From: Nocardia mexicana NBRC 108244
GTDB lineage: Bacteria > Actinomycetota > Actinomycetes > Mycobacteriales > Mycobacteriaceae
NCBI RefSeq assembly: GCF_001613165.1
Contig: NZ_BDBV01000078.1
Location: 1-61,233, forward strand
DNA length: 61,233 nucleotides
Direction of reading: 5' to 3'
Positions within the stretch are counted from its first letter, which is position 1. Every line of letters begins with the position of its first letter. Below the pieces are notes generated by a model that ran no database searches, was not told the origin of the DNA, and saw only the letters and a list, made by a program, of their open reading frames with translations. The translations under genes and the position numbers were made by a program. Positions 15,994-23,440 of the stretch are shown here, piece by piece.

Positions 15994-16581
15994 TCAGCCG
16001 CGGATGTCGTGGATCAGGGCGTCGAACTTTGGCGCGTCGGGCCAGCTTGGGCGCAGCGTTCCGATACGGCGCCAGCCCCATCGCAGGTACGTGTCGTACG
16101 CGCGCCGGTTGTCCGGCCGGACGAGCAGCGCCGCACGCTGTTCCTGCCTGGAGCCGAGCAGTTCATCGTGCAGTGCCCGCGCGATGCCTCGGCCCGTGTA
16201 CTCCTTGCACACCATGATCTCGCTCAGCGCGAACGTGCGCCTGCCGTCCTCAACGGTGAATTCCGTCCGGTCTCCGTCATCAAGGACCAAGCCATCCCAC
16301 CAGCGGCTTTCGGGTCCGAGCGGCCAGCCCCACGCTTGCCCGACCGGTTCACCGCCGAGCTTGGCTATCACCATTTCGAAGCCGTTGGATCTTGCTGTGT
16401 AGGCATCGAATCGACGCATGAACGCATCTGGCGCAGCGAAGGGTTCACCGGACTCGATGGCGTCCACATAAGCGCCACGGAAGATATGTTCCACGACGCC
16501 ACGTATCTCACGGGCCTGCTCTGCGGTGTAGCGCCGGAAGTCGACATGGTCGGAGACGTGCGGAGGTCGCTCGGCGCTCAT
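15994..16581 (-). CDS. GNAT-family N-acetyltransferase
   Basis: A 195-residue protein with a GNAT acetyl-CoA binding region: L-S-E-I-M-V-C-K-E-Y-T-G-R-G-I-A-R-A-L-H (about residues 125-145) contains the R/Q-x-x-G-x-G/A pyrophosphate loop as T-G-R-G-I-A. The following segment has N-R-R-A-Y-D-T-Y-L-R-W-G-W, a typical GNAT C-terminal block. It would transfer an acetyl group to an unknown amine acceptor. ATG 16581 overlaps the TGA of the upstream XRE-TPR regulator (ATGA), so the two are coupled. Such regulator/GNAT pairs can be antibiotic-resistance or toxin-like modules, but no antitoxin relationship is evident. Confidence 0.82.
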   Translation of the reverse strand: MSAERPPHVSDHVDFRRYTAEQAREIRGVVEHIFRGAYVDAIESGEPFAAPDAFMRRFDAYTARSNGFEMVIAKLGGEPVGQAWGWPLGPESRWWDGLVLDDGDRTEFTVEDGRRTFALSEIMVCKEYTGRGIARALHDELLGSRQEQRAALLVRPDNRRAYDTYLRWGWRRIGTLRPSWPDAPKFDALIHDIRG

Positions 16582-17957
16582 GCTCCGACCGTCGCCCTTC
16601 CTTGCAGTGTGTCGAATCGTCCCTGCAGTGTGTCGAATCGGTTGACGAATTCGTTGTCCGGGTCGTCGCCGAGTGCATTGCGTACGGGTTCGAGAAACCG
16701 CAGCACGCGTGTGGATGAAATCTCCTTGCGCTCCACCTCTGCGAGCACGGGAAGGCCCTGGGCGACAGCCTCTTTCACATCGCCCACCTTGATCAAGGAC
16801 GTCGACCAAAGGGCTCGGTAACATGCCGAGTTGCGGGGAGTCATTGCCTCGACAGCGCTAGTAGCGAACATTCCGGCGGACCTGGCTGGATCGCCTAGGT
16901 CGCCGTGTGCGCGCGCTTCGCTGGAGCGGACCTCGTTCGAATTGACAAACCGCAGCCAGCCAGGTGCCTCGTCGAGCGATTCATGTTCGAGAGCGAAATC
17001 GAGTTCACGCCAAGCAGTCGCGATAGCACGACCGAACTCGACCCGCTCACCGAGGACGCTTTGTGCCAGTGCCTCGCGCGTAGCGATCAGCGCGTGGACC
17101 CGACCGGGCGGCTGCCCCCGAGTGAGGTCACGAGCACGGCTGAGCAAGCCGAGCGCGCGATGAGGGTTGCCGTTCCCATTGCGGCTGAGCGCAATCGATT
17201 GATGTGCGGCATTGAGACACACGTGGACCGTCAGGTTCTCGTCGCCAGCCTGATTCGCCAACGCGAATGCGTCGGCATAGCAACGGCGGGCTACAGAATT
17301 CAGATCGGCGTCGTGGGCGAGCCACCCGGCGAGCGTTGCAAGTTCTCCGGCAGCGGTCATGAACGCGCGTCCTGCCCGATCATCGAATGAGCACGTTTCG
17401 AGCAGCCGTTTGGCCACCTCGAGCTGGCCGAGAGCATGCTGAACCAGAGTTATGCCTCCGATGACCTGATCACGTTGGGCGAGTTCGACAACGCGCTCGC
17501 CCAGCATCCGAGCATCATCCATCCCGATCCGGGTTATACCGACCGCGGAATCACTACCGACTGCCACCAGCGCGGTGCCGACCAGGATTCCGAACTCGCG
17601 CCGCTTCACCTCGTCCTCGGCTCCCCGCTCGATGTCGTGACCGCCACTATCGAGGTTAATCCTCCACGCCGCCTCTGTCCGCCGACTGACGACCACTGTG
17701 GCCGCGCCTGCGCGAGCCTCGTTGACAGCAGCCCGAAATCGCTCGCCCTGCCGACCATCGAGCTTCGCGAGTGCGGTATCCAACGCCTCCGCCGATCGCC
17801 CCCTGACCGGCCGTTCGATCGTGGTTGTCCTGCCCTCCCACTTCTGGATCGTCTCGACCTTGAAGCCCAGGGTCTCGGCGAACTCCTCCTGCGTCATCCG
17901 CAAAGCGACATCACGCAGCGCGCGAACCTCGATCCTCGTCCATGTGCTGACGATCAT
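16578..17957 (-). CDS. XRE-type regulator with TPR-like helical C-terminus
   Basis: A 459-residue protein. An N-terminal helix-turn-helix (about residues 8-50: M-T-Q-E-E-F-A-E-T-L-G-F then I-Q-K-W-E-G-R) is followed by a long alpha-helical region with TPR-like repeats, for example L-A-G-W-L-A-H-D-A-D and C-Y-A-D-A-F-A-L-A-N-Q-A-G. This is the architecture of many actinobacterial tail-to-partner regulators. The start could also be 24 bases upstream at 17981. The extreme C-terminus holds a tandem duplication, R-F-D-T-L-Q-G twice. It is co-transcribed with the GNAT gene and divergent from two small genes at 18152. An inverted repeat at 17999-18024 is a candidate binding site. Confidence 0.82.
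   Translation of the reverse strand: MIVSTWTRIEVRALRDVALRMTQEEFAETLGFKVETIQKWEGRTTTIERPVRGRSAEALDTALAKLDGRQGERFRAAVNEARAGAATVVVSRRTEAAWRINLDSGGHDIERGAEDEVKRREFGILVGTALVAVGSDSAVGITRIGMDDARMLGERVVELAQRDQVIGGITLVQHALGQLEVAKRLLETCSFDDRAGRAFMTAAGELATLAGWLAHDADLNSVARRCYADAFALANQAGDENLTVHVCLNAAHQSIALSRNGNGNPHRALGLLSRARDLTRGQPPGRVHALIATREALAQSVLGERVEFGRAIATAWRELDFALEHESLDEAPGWLRFVNSNEVRSSEARAHGDLGDPARSAGMFATSAVEAMTPRNSACYRALWSTSLIKVGDVKEAVAQGLPVLAEVERKEISSTRVLRFLEPVRNALGDDPDNEFVNRFDTLQGRFDTLQGRATVGA
16601..16642. repeat. 21-base tandem duplication at the end of the XRE-TPR gene
   Basis: Two adjacent 21-base units share the core TGCAGTGTGTCGAATCG and encode the heptapeptide R-F-D-T-L-Q-G twice near the C-terminus of the XRE-TPR regulator. 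Near-identity of the DNA indicates a recent slippage event that keeps the reading frame. Confidence 0.85.
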
Positions 17958-17998
17958 CACTACCCCCTGCAGTGGCCTCACCAGTCCGTATGTGAAGC

Positions 17999-18024
17999 GT
18001 ACGACCTCGATACAAGGTTCGTAC
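17999..18024. promoter_or_regulatory. Inverted repeat between XRE-TPR regulator and divergent small genes
   Basis: GTACGACCT (17999-18007) and AGGTTCGTAC (18015-18024) form an inverted repeat with a single-base insertion in the right arm. It lies in the 194-base gap between the regulator start and the first small gene, where an autoregulatory operator would be expected. Assignment to the XRE protein is inference. Confidence 0.45.
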
Positions 18025-18151
18025 CTGGGACTACAACCCTAATTCGACAACGCTCGGATCAGGCCCCGCCGCCGGGTCGACGCAACGGACCCAACCTTCC
18101 CGGCTCCTCGGCGGCGGGTGCTCACCGACGGATCGAGGGAGGCACCAGGCA

Positions 18152-18463
18152 ATGAGGACACACCCCACCGCGTTCGCGTGGGTAGATCTTGCCGTCAGCC
18201 CGTGGTCCGAGCTGGACAACGCCCGAATCCGCAGGCTCGCACGACAACTCGGGTATCGCTTGTATTGGCCACGCCCGTCCGTGCTCCCGCTGGTCGATCA
18301 AATACGCGCCGCCGACGTCGACGCCGTAATCGCGCCGTCACCAACTCATTTCGATGTAATCCAGCTACACGCGCTGATGTGCGTCGTGGACGTCGAAACC
18401 GCCGAGCCGCGCATGAGTTTCGCGCGCTGGACGACCTTCCCCGGCATGGTGGGTCAAGCATGA
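18152..18463 (+). CDS. Small protein resembling a catalytically dead resolvase N-domain
   Basis: A 103-residue protein, first of two overlapping small genes divergent from the XRE-TPR regulator. The layout I-R-R-L-A-R-Q-L-G-Y, then V-D-Q-I-R-A-A-D-V-D-A-V-I-A-P-S-P-T-H-F (about residues 47-66), recalls the second half of the serine-recombinase N-terminal fold, where a G/A-D-V-D-x-V-V-x-x-x-x-D-R-x segment occurs. The catalytic serine and arginines are absent, so it is not a recombinase. Similar stand-alone proteins occur in Nocardia. Its role may be regulatory, but this is a fold-level guess. Confidence 0.6.
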   Translation: MRTHPTAFAWVDLAVSPWSELDNARIRRLARQLGYRLYWPRPSVLPLVDQIRAADVDAVIAPSPTHFDVIQLHALMCVVDVETAEPRMSFARWTTFPGMVGQA

Positions 18464-18765
18464 GCGCCGCAGCAGCGTGGTCGGTGCTGCTGGGGCTCCT
18501 CGCGATCCTCGGTGGCGTGGTCTACGCGCTGCTGCGCTCCGACGACAAGTACCCACGGGAGGTGAGCGAGGCCCCGTCGCAACATCTCGAAATGGTGGGG
18601 TGGCACCACGACGCACCACACCAGCCCTTCACAGTGAAGTCCGCCCACCAAGTCATGCGTCAACACAAGAGGTGTCGCCGCGAGGACTGCGCCCGCAAGC
18701 GCGCGGCCTGGCAGACATTGGTCGAAGCCCGCCGCATCACGCCGGATTCCGGCCGGATGCAGTAG
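18460..18765 (+). CDS. Small membrane-anchored protein, unknown function
   Basis: A 101-residue protein: one N-terminal transmembrane helix (about residues 5-25), then a soluble part with a Q-H-L-E-M-V-G-W-H segment and a basic cysteine pair (H-K-R-C-R-R-E-D-C-A-R-K-R). ATG 18460 overlaps the TGA of the previous gene by four bases, so translation is coupled. The C-terminal cysteines six residues apart with basic residues could bind metal or nucleic acid, but no family is recognised. With the upstream gene it forms a two-gene unit facing the XRE-TPR regulator. Confidence 0.65.
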   Translation: MSAAAAWSVLLGLLAILGGVVYALLRSDDKYPREVSEAPSQHLEMVGWHHDAPHQPFTVKSAHQVMRQHKRCRREDCARKRAAWQTLVEARRITPDSGRMQ

Positions 18766-18923
18766 GGACGGGCAGTGACTGGAGACGTGTCCGTCGAAGC
18801 CCGAGTCCGCGACGGCGCGAGGCACTCACTGGCATCCGAGGCAGTCGTCCGACCGTATGCGGCGTGGCGAGCTGATGGCCTGAAGACGGATACCGGGTGC
18901 CTCACCTTCCGTAGTCTGGACGG

Positions 18924-19790
18924 GTGGGAGCGATCAACAGCGGCCGCGAGCGCGTTGTCGTGCAGGGTTTCGCCGGTCCTGCCGCCGCGTCGCCGGTAGG
19001 TGCCGCGATGATCGGGTATCGCGACGGCGGTGGGCTGGATCTGCGCGTGGCCGGGGTACCGGCGGTCACCCTGGTGATCGAATTCGGGGACAGCGAACTG
19101 AGCGTCGACGATGCGGACGGCAGCCGGGCGCTCGGCGGATTCGTGGTAGGGCTGCCCGCCGAGGCCATGCGCATCCGCACCGAGCGAGCCGAATGCATCG
19201 AGGTGCGCCTCTCACCGATACAGGCGTATTCGCTGCTGGGTGTTCCCCCGGCCGAGCTGGGCCGGGCCGCTGTCGGCATGGACGAGTTGTGGGGACGGCA
19301 GGCACGACAGCTGCGCGAGCAGCTCGCGGCCGCCGGGACCTGGGACGAACGCTTCGCACTGACTAGATCGTTTCTGGCACAGCAGGTCCGGCCGACTCGG
19401 ACGCCGGACCCGGAGGTGATCGCGGGCTGGCACCGCATACTCTCCTCCCACGGCCAGGTGCGGGTCGGTGAGCTCGCCGAATCCTTCGGGTGGAGCCGCA
19501 AGCGGCTGTGGGCGAGGTTCGAATCCCAGATCGGCCTGACGCCCAAGCGCGCGGCCATGCTGGTCCGATTCCGGTATGCGGTCGACGGGCTGCTGGCGGG
19601 GCGACCGGCCGCCGACGTGGCGGCGACGTGTGGGTACACCGATCAAGCCCACCTGTGCCGGGATGTGTCGATCTTCGCGGACCACACGCCGGGCGCGCTG
19701 ACGGCCAACTACCTGCCCGCCATCGCCCGGGACCGCTACCGGGCCTGGGGAACATTTTTCCAATATCAGGCGGCACCGGTCGGCCGATAG
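18924..19790 (+). CDS. AraC-family transcriptional regulator
   Basis: A 288-residue regulator. The C-terminal AraC DNA-binding domain (about residues 170-265) has two helix-turn-helix units: V-R-V-G-E-L-A-E-S-F-G-W-S-R-K-R-L-W-A-R-F, then P-A-A-D-V-A-A-T-C-G-Y-T-D-Q-A-H-L-C-R-D. The N-terminal half is a sensor domain of beta character with no cysteine or metal motif that I can identify. The GTG start at 18924 has only a weak binding site. It is followed 68 bases later by a serine hydrolase in the same direction and may control it. The inducer is unknown. Confidence 0.85.
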   Translation: MGAINSGRERVVVQGFAGPAAASPVGAAMIGYRDGGGLDLRVAGVPAVTLVIEFGDSELSVDDADGSRALGGFVVGLPAEAMRIRTERAECIEVRLSPIQAYSLLGVPPAELGRAAVGMDELWGRQARQLREQLAAAGTWDERFALTRSFLAQQVRPTRTPDPEVIAGWHRILSSHGQVRVGELAESFGWSRKRLWARFESQIGLTPKRAAMLVRFRYAVDGLLAGRPAADVAATCGYTDQAHLCRDVSIFADHTPGALTANYLPAIARDRYRAWGTFFQYQAAPVGR

Positions 19791-19858
19791 TGGTGTTCAC
19801 CTCGGCCGGAGTCGGCAATGCCGACCCCCGCCCGAACACCTACGAGAGGACCACCGTC

Positions 19859-20977
19859 GTGACCACCCCCCTCAATCCCGCGGCGCTACAAGCCGCCCTC
19901 GCGAACATCCACGGCGCGGGAGTGCCGGGAGTATTCGCCGAAGTGCGTGCGGGCGAAGAGATCTGGCGCGGCGCCGCCGGGGTCGCCGACCTCGCCACGG
20001 GCCGACCCGTCGACCCCGATATGCGGCACCGGGTCGGCAGCATCACCAAGTCGTTCACCGCCGCGGCCGTACTGCAGCTGGTCGACAGCGGTGAAATCGG
20101 CCTGGACACACCGATCGCCCACTACCTGCCGCAGCTGGTCCCCGGCGAGCGCGGGGCGGCCATCACGGTCCGGATGCTGATCAACCACACCAGCGGCCTC
20201 GCCGAATATCTCCCGCACGCCTATCCATCCCTCGCGGCATTCCCCATGATGGCGAAGACGACGCCGAAGAGCCTGGACGACAACAGGTTTACCCAGTTCC
20301 ACCCCGCCGAGCTGATCGGAATGGGCGTCGCGGCACCCGCCGTCGGGACGCCGGGCGGAACACCCGGGGTGTACTCCAACACCAACTACCTGCTCCTCGG
20401 CCAACTCCTGGAGCGGGTGACCGGCACCGCGGCGGAGAAGTGCATCACCCGGAACGTCATCGAGCGCGCCGGGCTCCGGGACACCGAGCTGCCGGACGGG
20501 CCGCATATCGACGGGCCGCACTCGCTGCACTACGAGGCGTGGTTCGGCATGATCGACCCGCCGCGCGACTACAGCGTCTACGACATGTCCTGGGTGAGCC
20601 CGGCGGCCTCGCTGATATCGACCGTCGAGGATCTCAACCGCTTCTTCCGCCTGCTGCTGGCCGGGGAGATCGTCGGCCGGTCGTCGCTACGGGAGATGCA
20701 ACGCACCGTCCCCGTCGTCTCCTTCGAGGGCAAGATCATCGACTACGGCCTCGGCCTGCATCGATGGGAGGTTCCCGGCCACGGCACGTGGTGGGGCCAC
20801 GACGGCTCGGCGTGGGGCAGCGGAGCGATCTCGATGACCCGCGCCGACGGCCACCGCCAGCTGTCGATCGCGGTGAACATGCAGCGGTGGAACAAGCTCG
20901 CCGATTCCGGAAAGCCCCAGCCCCACTCCATAGATGCGGCGCTTGCAACCTTCCAGCAGATGGCGCAGGGCGGTTAG
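19859..20977 (+). CDS. Serine hydrolase of the beta-lactamase / DD-peptidase superfamily
   Basis: A 372-residue member of the class C beta-lactamase-like superfamily (MEROPS S12 type). The three active-site motifs are visible: S-I-T-K near residue 60, the tyrosine motif Y-S-N in V-Y-S-N-T-N-Y, and the third box H-D-G in G-H-D-G-S-A. There is no signal peptide, so it is probably cytoplasmic or an esterase rather than a periplasmic lactamase. The start is GTG 19859, with GAGAGGA upstream. Possible activities are D-Ala-D-Ala carboxypeptidase, esterase or amide hydrolase. It probably belongs to the AraC gene's unit. Confidence 0.85.
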   Translation: MTTPLNPAALQAALANIHGAGVPGVFAEVRAGEEIWRGAAGVADLATGRPVDPDMRHRVGSITKSFTAAAVLQLVDSGEIGLDTPIAHYLPQLVPGERGAAITVRMLINHTSGLAEYLPHAYPSLAAFPMMAKTTPKSLDDNRFTQFHPAELIGMGVAAPAVGTPGGTPGVYSNTNYLLLGQLLERVTGTAAEKCITRNVIERAGLRDTELPDGPHIDGPHSLHYEAWFGMIDPPRDYSVYDMSWVSPAASLISTVEDLNRFFRLLLAGEIVGRSSLREMQRTVPVVSFEGKIIDYGLGLHRWEVPGHGTWWGHDGSAWGSGAISMTRADGHRQLSIAVNMQRWNKLADSGKPQPHSIDAALATFQQMAQGG

Positions 20978-20981
20978 GACG

Positions 20982-21020
20982 ACCGAGCGCGGGCTTCGTC
21001 ATGAACAGCGCGCGCTCGGT
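20982..21020. terminator. Hairpin between serine hydrolase and SnoaL-like gene
   Basis: A perfect 10-base stem (ACCGAGCGCG at 20982-20991 with CGCGCTCGGT at 21011-21020) around a 19-base loop, lying just after the serine hydrolase stop and before the convergent SnoaL-like stop. GC-rich and without a U-tract, it is probably an intergenic bidirectional terminator. Confidence 0.5.
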
Positions 21021-21030
21021 CCGGGTTCGG

Positions 21031-21438
21031 TCACGCCGCCGCGATGACCCCGAAAGCCCGCGCCAGCGCGAAGCTGTCCTCGTACGCGATATAGCGGGTG
21101 ACGCGGCCGTTCTCGACGGTGAGGTGGAAGGCGAACGGCGAGACGAACAGCTCTCCGTTGGACCTGACCCGTTGGCGCATATTCCCCAGGGCGACAACAT
21201 GTTTCCCGTCGACGACGAGATGTTCGACCGTCAGCTCCTCGGCCTGCAGATAGGTCGGCAGCTGACGGAAGAACTCCGCCGCTTCGGCCTTGGTGCTGCG
21301 GCGACCGATCCAGGGCACCTCCGCCGAGCCGGGGACGTTCCAATCGACCTCCTCCGCGAACATCTCACCGAGCCGGTCGAATTCACCTGCTCGCGCCCGC
21401 TGGAAGAACGTCTCGGCGACAGTGCGGGTATCACTCAT
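21031..21438 (-). CDS. SnoaL-like / NTF2-like small protein
   Basis: A 135-residue protein of the NTF2-like superfamily, most like ketosteroid-isomerase-type or SnoaL-like proteins: A-E-T-F-F-Q-R-A-R-A-G-E-F-D at the start, a W-N-V-P-G segment, and a central stretch of strands (H-L-V-V-D-G-K-H-V-V-A-L-G-N). No catalytic residues can be assigned. AGGAGA lies before ATG 21438. It follows the Cmx-like efflux gene by 57 bases in the same direction, so it is probably co-transcribed and under the same TetR control. A role in modification or binding of the exported compound is possible but unproven. Confidence 0.8.
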   Translation of the reverse strand: MSDTRTVAETFFQRARAGEFDRLGEMFAEEVDWNVPGSAEVPWIGRRSTKAEAAEFFRQLPTYLQAEELTVEHLVVDGKHVVALGNMRQRVRSNGELFVSPFAFHLTVENGRVTRYIAYEDSFALARAFGVIAAA

Positions 21439-21494
21439 GGTTACTTCTCCTTCTCCTATTACCTTGTGAGACTTGTGTTCTGCCGATTTCGCGC

Positions 21495-22691
21495 TCAGGC
21501 GTCGACCTCGGCCAGTCGGGGCGCTACCGGGGCTGCCGCATCGGAGGCGCTCCGGCGTTCCAGCGCCCGGGACCACCCGACGACTCCCAGCGCGGCCACG
21601 CCCAGCACCGCGCCGATCCACGCCACGGACGGATAGCCCAGGCCCGCGCCGATCGCGAGGCCACCGACCCACGGGCCCACGGTGATGCCGACGTTGAAGG
21701 CCACCGTGTTGCCCGCGGCACCGAGCGTGGGCGCGGTCGGCGCCAGGGCGAAGACCCGGCTGTTGAGCAGCGGATTGATGCCGAGTGCGAACGCGCCCAG
21801 CAGAAATGCCAGCACCACAACGGAAATCGCGTACTGCGCCGTGGCCGCCAGCAGGATCAGGGTGAGGGTGAGTGCGGAGACGCCCACGACCAGAGTGCGC
21901 ATGGGGTAGGCGTCGGCGGTCCGGCCGCCGACGATGATGCCCCCGACCGCGCCGAGTCCATAGACGAGCAGCACCACCGGCACCCAGCCGTCGGCCAGTC
22001 CCGTCTTCTCCGTCACCAGCGCGCCCAGGTACGCGAAGGCCGCCATCTGCGCGGAGGTGGCCAGGATCGTGGTTCCGTAGAGCAGTCCGACCGGCCTGGT
22101 GGCCAGGCCGCGCAGCTCGCGGCGCACCTGCGGGGCCGCGGCGGAGCGCGAATTCGGGGTCACCGCCAGCACACAGATCATCGCCAGCGCCGACAGCACG
22201 GCGACCGCCCAGAAGGCCGCCCGCCAGCCCAGATGCTGGCCGATGAACGTACCGGCGGGGAGCCCGGCGATATTGGCGACGGCGAACCCGCCGGCGACGA
22301 TGCTCATCGCCTTGCCCCGCTCGTTCTCGCGGACCAGCCCGACGGCGGTCAGCGAGGCCACCGCCCAGCAGCCGGCGTAGACGAACGCGGACACGACCCG
22401 GGTGGCGAGCAGCACGCGATAGTCGGAGGTCGACGCGGCTACCACGTGCGCGGCGATGAATACCGCCATGAAGGACACCAGGGCGGTGCGCCGAGACCAG
22501 CGCGCGGTCGCGACGGCCAGGACCGGCGCGCCCAGCAGCATCCCGATCGCGAACGCCGAGATCAGCCAACCGGCCTGGGGCACCGAAATTCCCAAGCTGC
22601 CGGATAACTCGGTGAGCAGACCCGAGAGCATCAGCTCCGAGGTGCCCTGGGCGAAAATTGCCAGGCCCAGGATGTAGACGGCGGCGGGCAT
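21495..22691 (-). CDS. MFS efflux transporter, Cmx/CmlR-like
   Basis: A 398-residue major facilitator with about 12 predicted membrane helices. The N-terminus (A-I-F-A-Q-G-T-S-E-L-M-L-S-G) is typical of actinobacterial chloramphenicol-type exporters (Cmx/CmlR/CmrA). The loop 2-3 motif reads P-V-L-A-V-A-T-A-R-W-S-R-R-T-A-L. It would export drug by proton antiport. I start at ATG 22691, preceded by AGGAAGG; an upstream in-frame start at 22736 is less likely. Two copies of a 22-base operator lie at 22706-22727 and 22753-22774. Actual drug specificity, including chloramphenicol, is inferred from similarity only. Confidence 0.88.
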   Translation of the reverse strand: MPAAVYILGLAIFAQGTSELMLSGLLTELSGSLGISVPQAGWLISAFAIGMLLGAPVLAVATARWSRRTALVSFMAVFIAAHVVAASTSDYRVLLATRVVSAFVYAGCWAVASLTAVGLVRENERGKAMSIVAGGFAVANIAGLPAGTFIGQHLGWRAAFWAVAVLSALAMICVLAVTPNSRSAAAPQVRRELRGLATRPVGLLYGTTILATSAQMAAFAYLGALVTEKTGLADGWVPVVLLVYGLGAVGGIIVGGRTADAYPMRTLVVGVSALTLTLILLAATAQYAISVVVLAFLLGAFALGINPLLNSRVFALAPTAPTLGAAGNTVAFNVGITVGPWVGGLAIGAGLGYPSVAWIGAVLGVAALGVVGWSRALERRSASDAAAPVAPRLAEVDA

Positions 22692-22705
22692 AGGTTTCCT
22701 TCCTG

Positions 22706-22727
22706 TTTTGGATCGTTCAGTCCATAA
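22706..22727. promoter_or_regulatory. TetR operator copy 1 (efflux gene side, proximal)
   Basis: Imperfect palindrome TTTTGGA-N8-TCCATAA, 15 bases upstream of the efflux gene's ATG. The core reads TCGTTCAG. The other two copies, at 22753-22774 and 23411-23432, share the arms and the TTCAGT or CTCAGT core, which marks these as sites for one regulator. Confidence 0.75.
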
Positions 22728-22752
22728 TTCGCGCACGAAGAGGTCTTTTGAT

Positions 22753-22774
22753 TTTTAGATCATTCAGTCCAAAA
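22753..22774. promoter_or_regulatory. TetR operator copy 2 (efflux gene side, distal)
   Basis: Imperfect palindrome TTTTAGA-N8-TCCAAAA with core TCATTCAG. It starts 47 bases from the start of copy 1, so two dimers on the same face of the helix are possible. It lies between the TetR gene (ending at 22821) and the efflux gene, within the likely promoter. Confidence 0.75.
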
Positions 22775-22820
22775 TCAACGCGGCACCGAACCGGCGCACG
22801 GACCCCTCAGGCGCAGTGCC

Positions 22821-23393
22821 TCACAGGCAAGTCAGCGCGACATTCGCAATACCCTCCAGGGTCTTTCGCGTGGCACCACCGCGGGCGGCCACGCGCATGC
22901 CGCCGATCGTGGCGACCACGAAATGCGCGAGATCGTTTGCGTCCCTGGCCTTGTCGATCTCACCGGCGCGCTGGGCGGCGGCGATCACCGCGGTCAGCGC
23001 GGCCAGTCGCTCGTTCTCGTCGGCACGCAGCAGCCGGTCGATCGCCGCGTCCCGCTGACCCAGCTCGACGGTCGCGTTCACGACGAGGCAGCCCACCGGA
23101 TCGTCCGCGGGCGCCTCCACACTCAGCCACAGCAGCGCCCGGATCTTGTCCTTGGCCGTACCCTCCCCGTCGAGCAGTTCGAACATGCGGGCGTTCTTCT
23201 CGGCCATGTACAGCCGCAGCGCCCGCTCGAACAGATCGTGCTTGCTGGTGAAGGTGTTGTAGATGCTGCTGCGCCCCAGGCCCGTGGCCGCGCAGAGGTC
23301 CTGCGTGGAGGTGCCGTCGTAGCCGGCGGTCCAGAAGGCGTGCAGCGCCGCGCCCACCGCCCGCTGCTCGTCGAACTGCTTGGGTCGTGCCAT
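22821..23393 (-). CDS. TetR-family repressor of the Cmx-like efflux gene
   Basis: A 190-residue TetR regulator. The DNA-binding domain at the N-terminus reads A-L-H-A-F-W-T-A-G-Y-D-G-T-S-T-Q-D-L-C-A-A-T-G-L-G-R-S-S-I-Y-N-T-F and has the T-S-x-Q-D-L pattern of regulators linked to multidrug pumps. It is transcribed in the same direction as, and upstream of, the MFS gene. Three matching 22-base palindromes flank the two genes, one just before the TetR start and two before the efflux gene. The arrangement predicts self-repression and repression of the efflux gene. The inducing ligand is unknown. Confidence 0.88.
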   Translation of the reverse strand: MARPKQFDEQRAVGAALHAFWTAGYDGTSTQDLCAATGLGRSSIYNTFTSKHDLFERALRLYMAEKNARMFELLDGEGTAKDKIRALLWLSVEAPADDPVGCLVVNATVELGQRDAAIDRLLRADENERLAALTAVIAAAQRAGEIDKARDANDLAHFVVATIGGMRVAARGGATRKTLEGIANVALTCL

Positions 23394-23410
23394 GCAGCCA
23401 CCGTAACACG

Positions 23411-23432
23411 TTTTGGATACCTCAGTACAAAA
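23411..23432. promoter_or_regulatory. TetR operator copy 3 (regulator side)
   Basis: Imperfect palindrome TTTTGGA-N8-TACAAAA with core TACCTCAG, 17 bases upstream of the TetR start codon. It shares its arms and the TCAGT half with copies 1 and 2. It sits where an autoregulatory operator would be, and also just downstream (on the minus strand) of the reductase gene. Confidence 0.7.
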
Positions 23433-23440
23433 CTGTGTAT

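Noticed and set aside
18152..18463. Annotation as an active site-specific recombinase
   Set aside because: Only the second half of the resolvase-type fold is suggested; the catalytic serine and arginines and the DNA-binding domain are absent.
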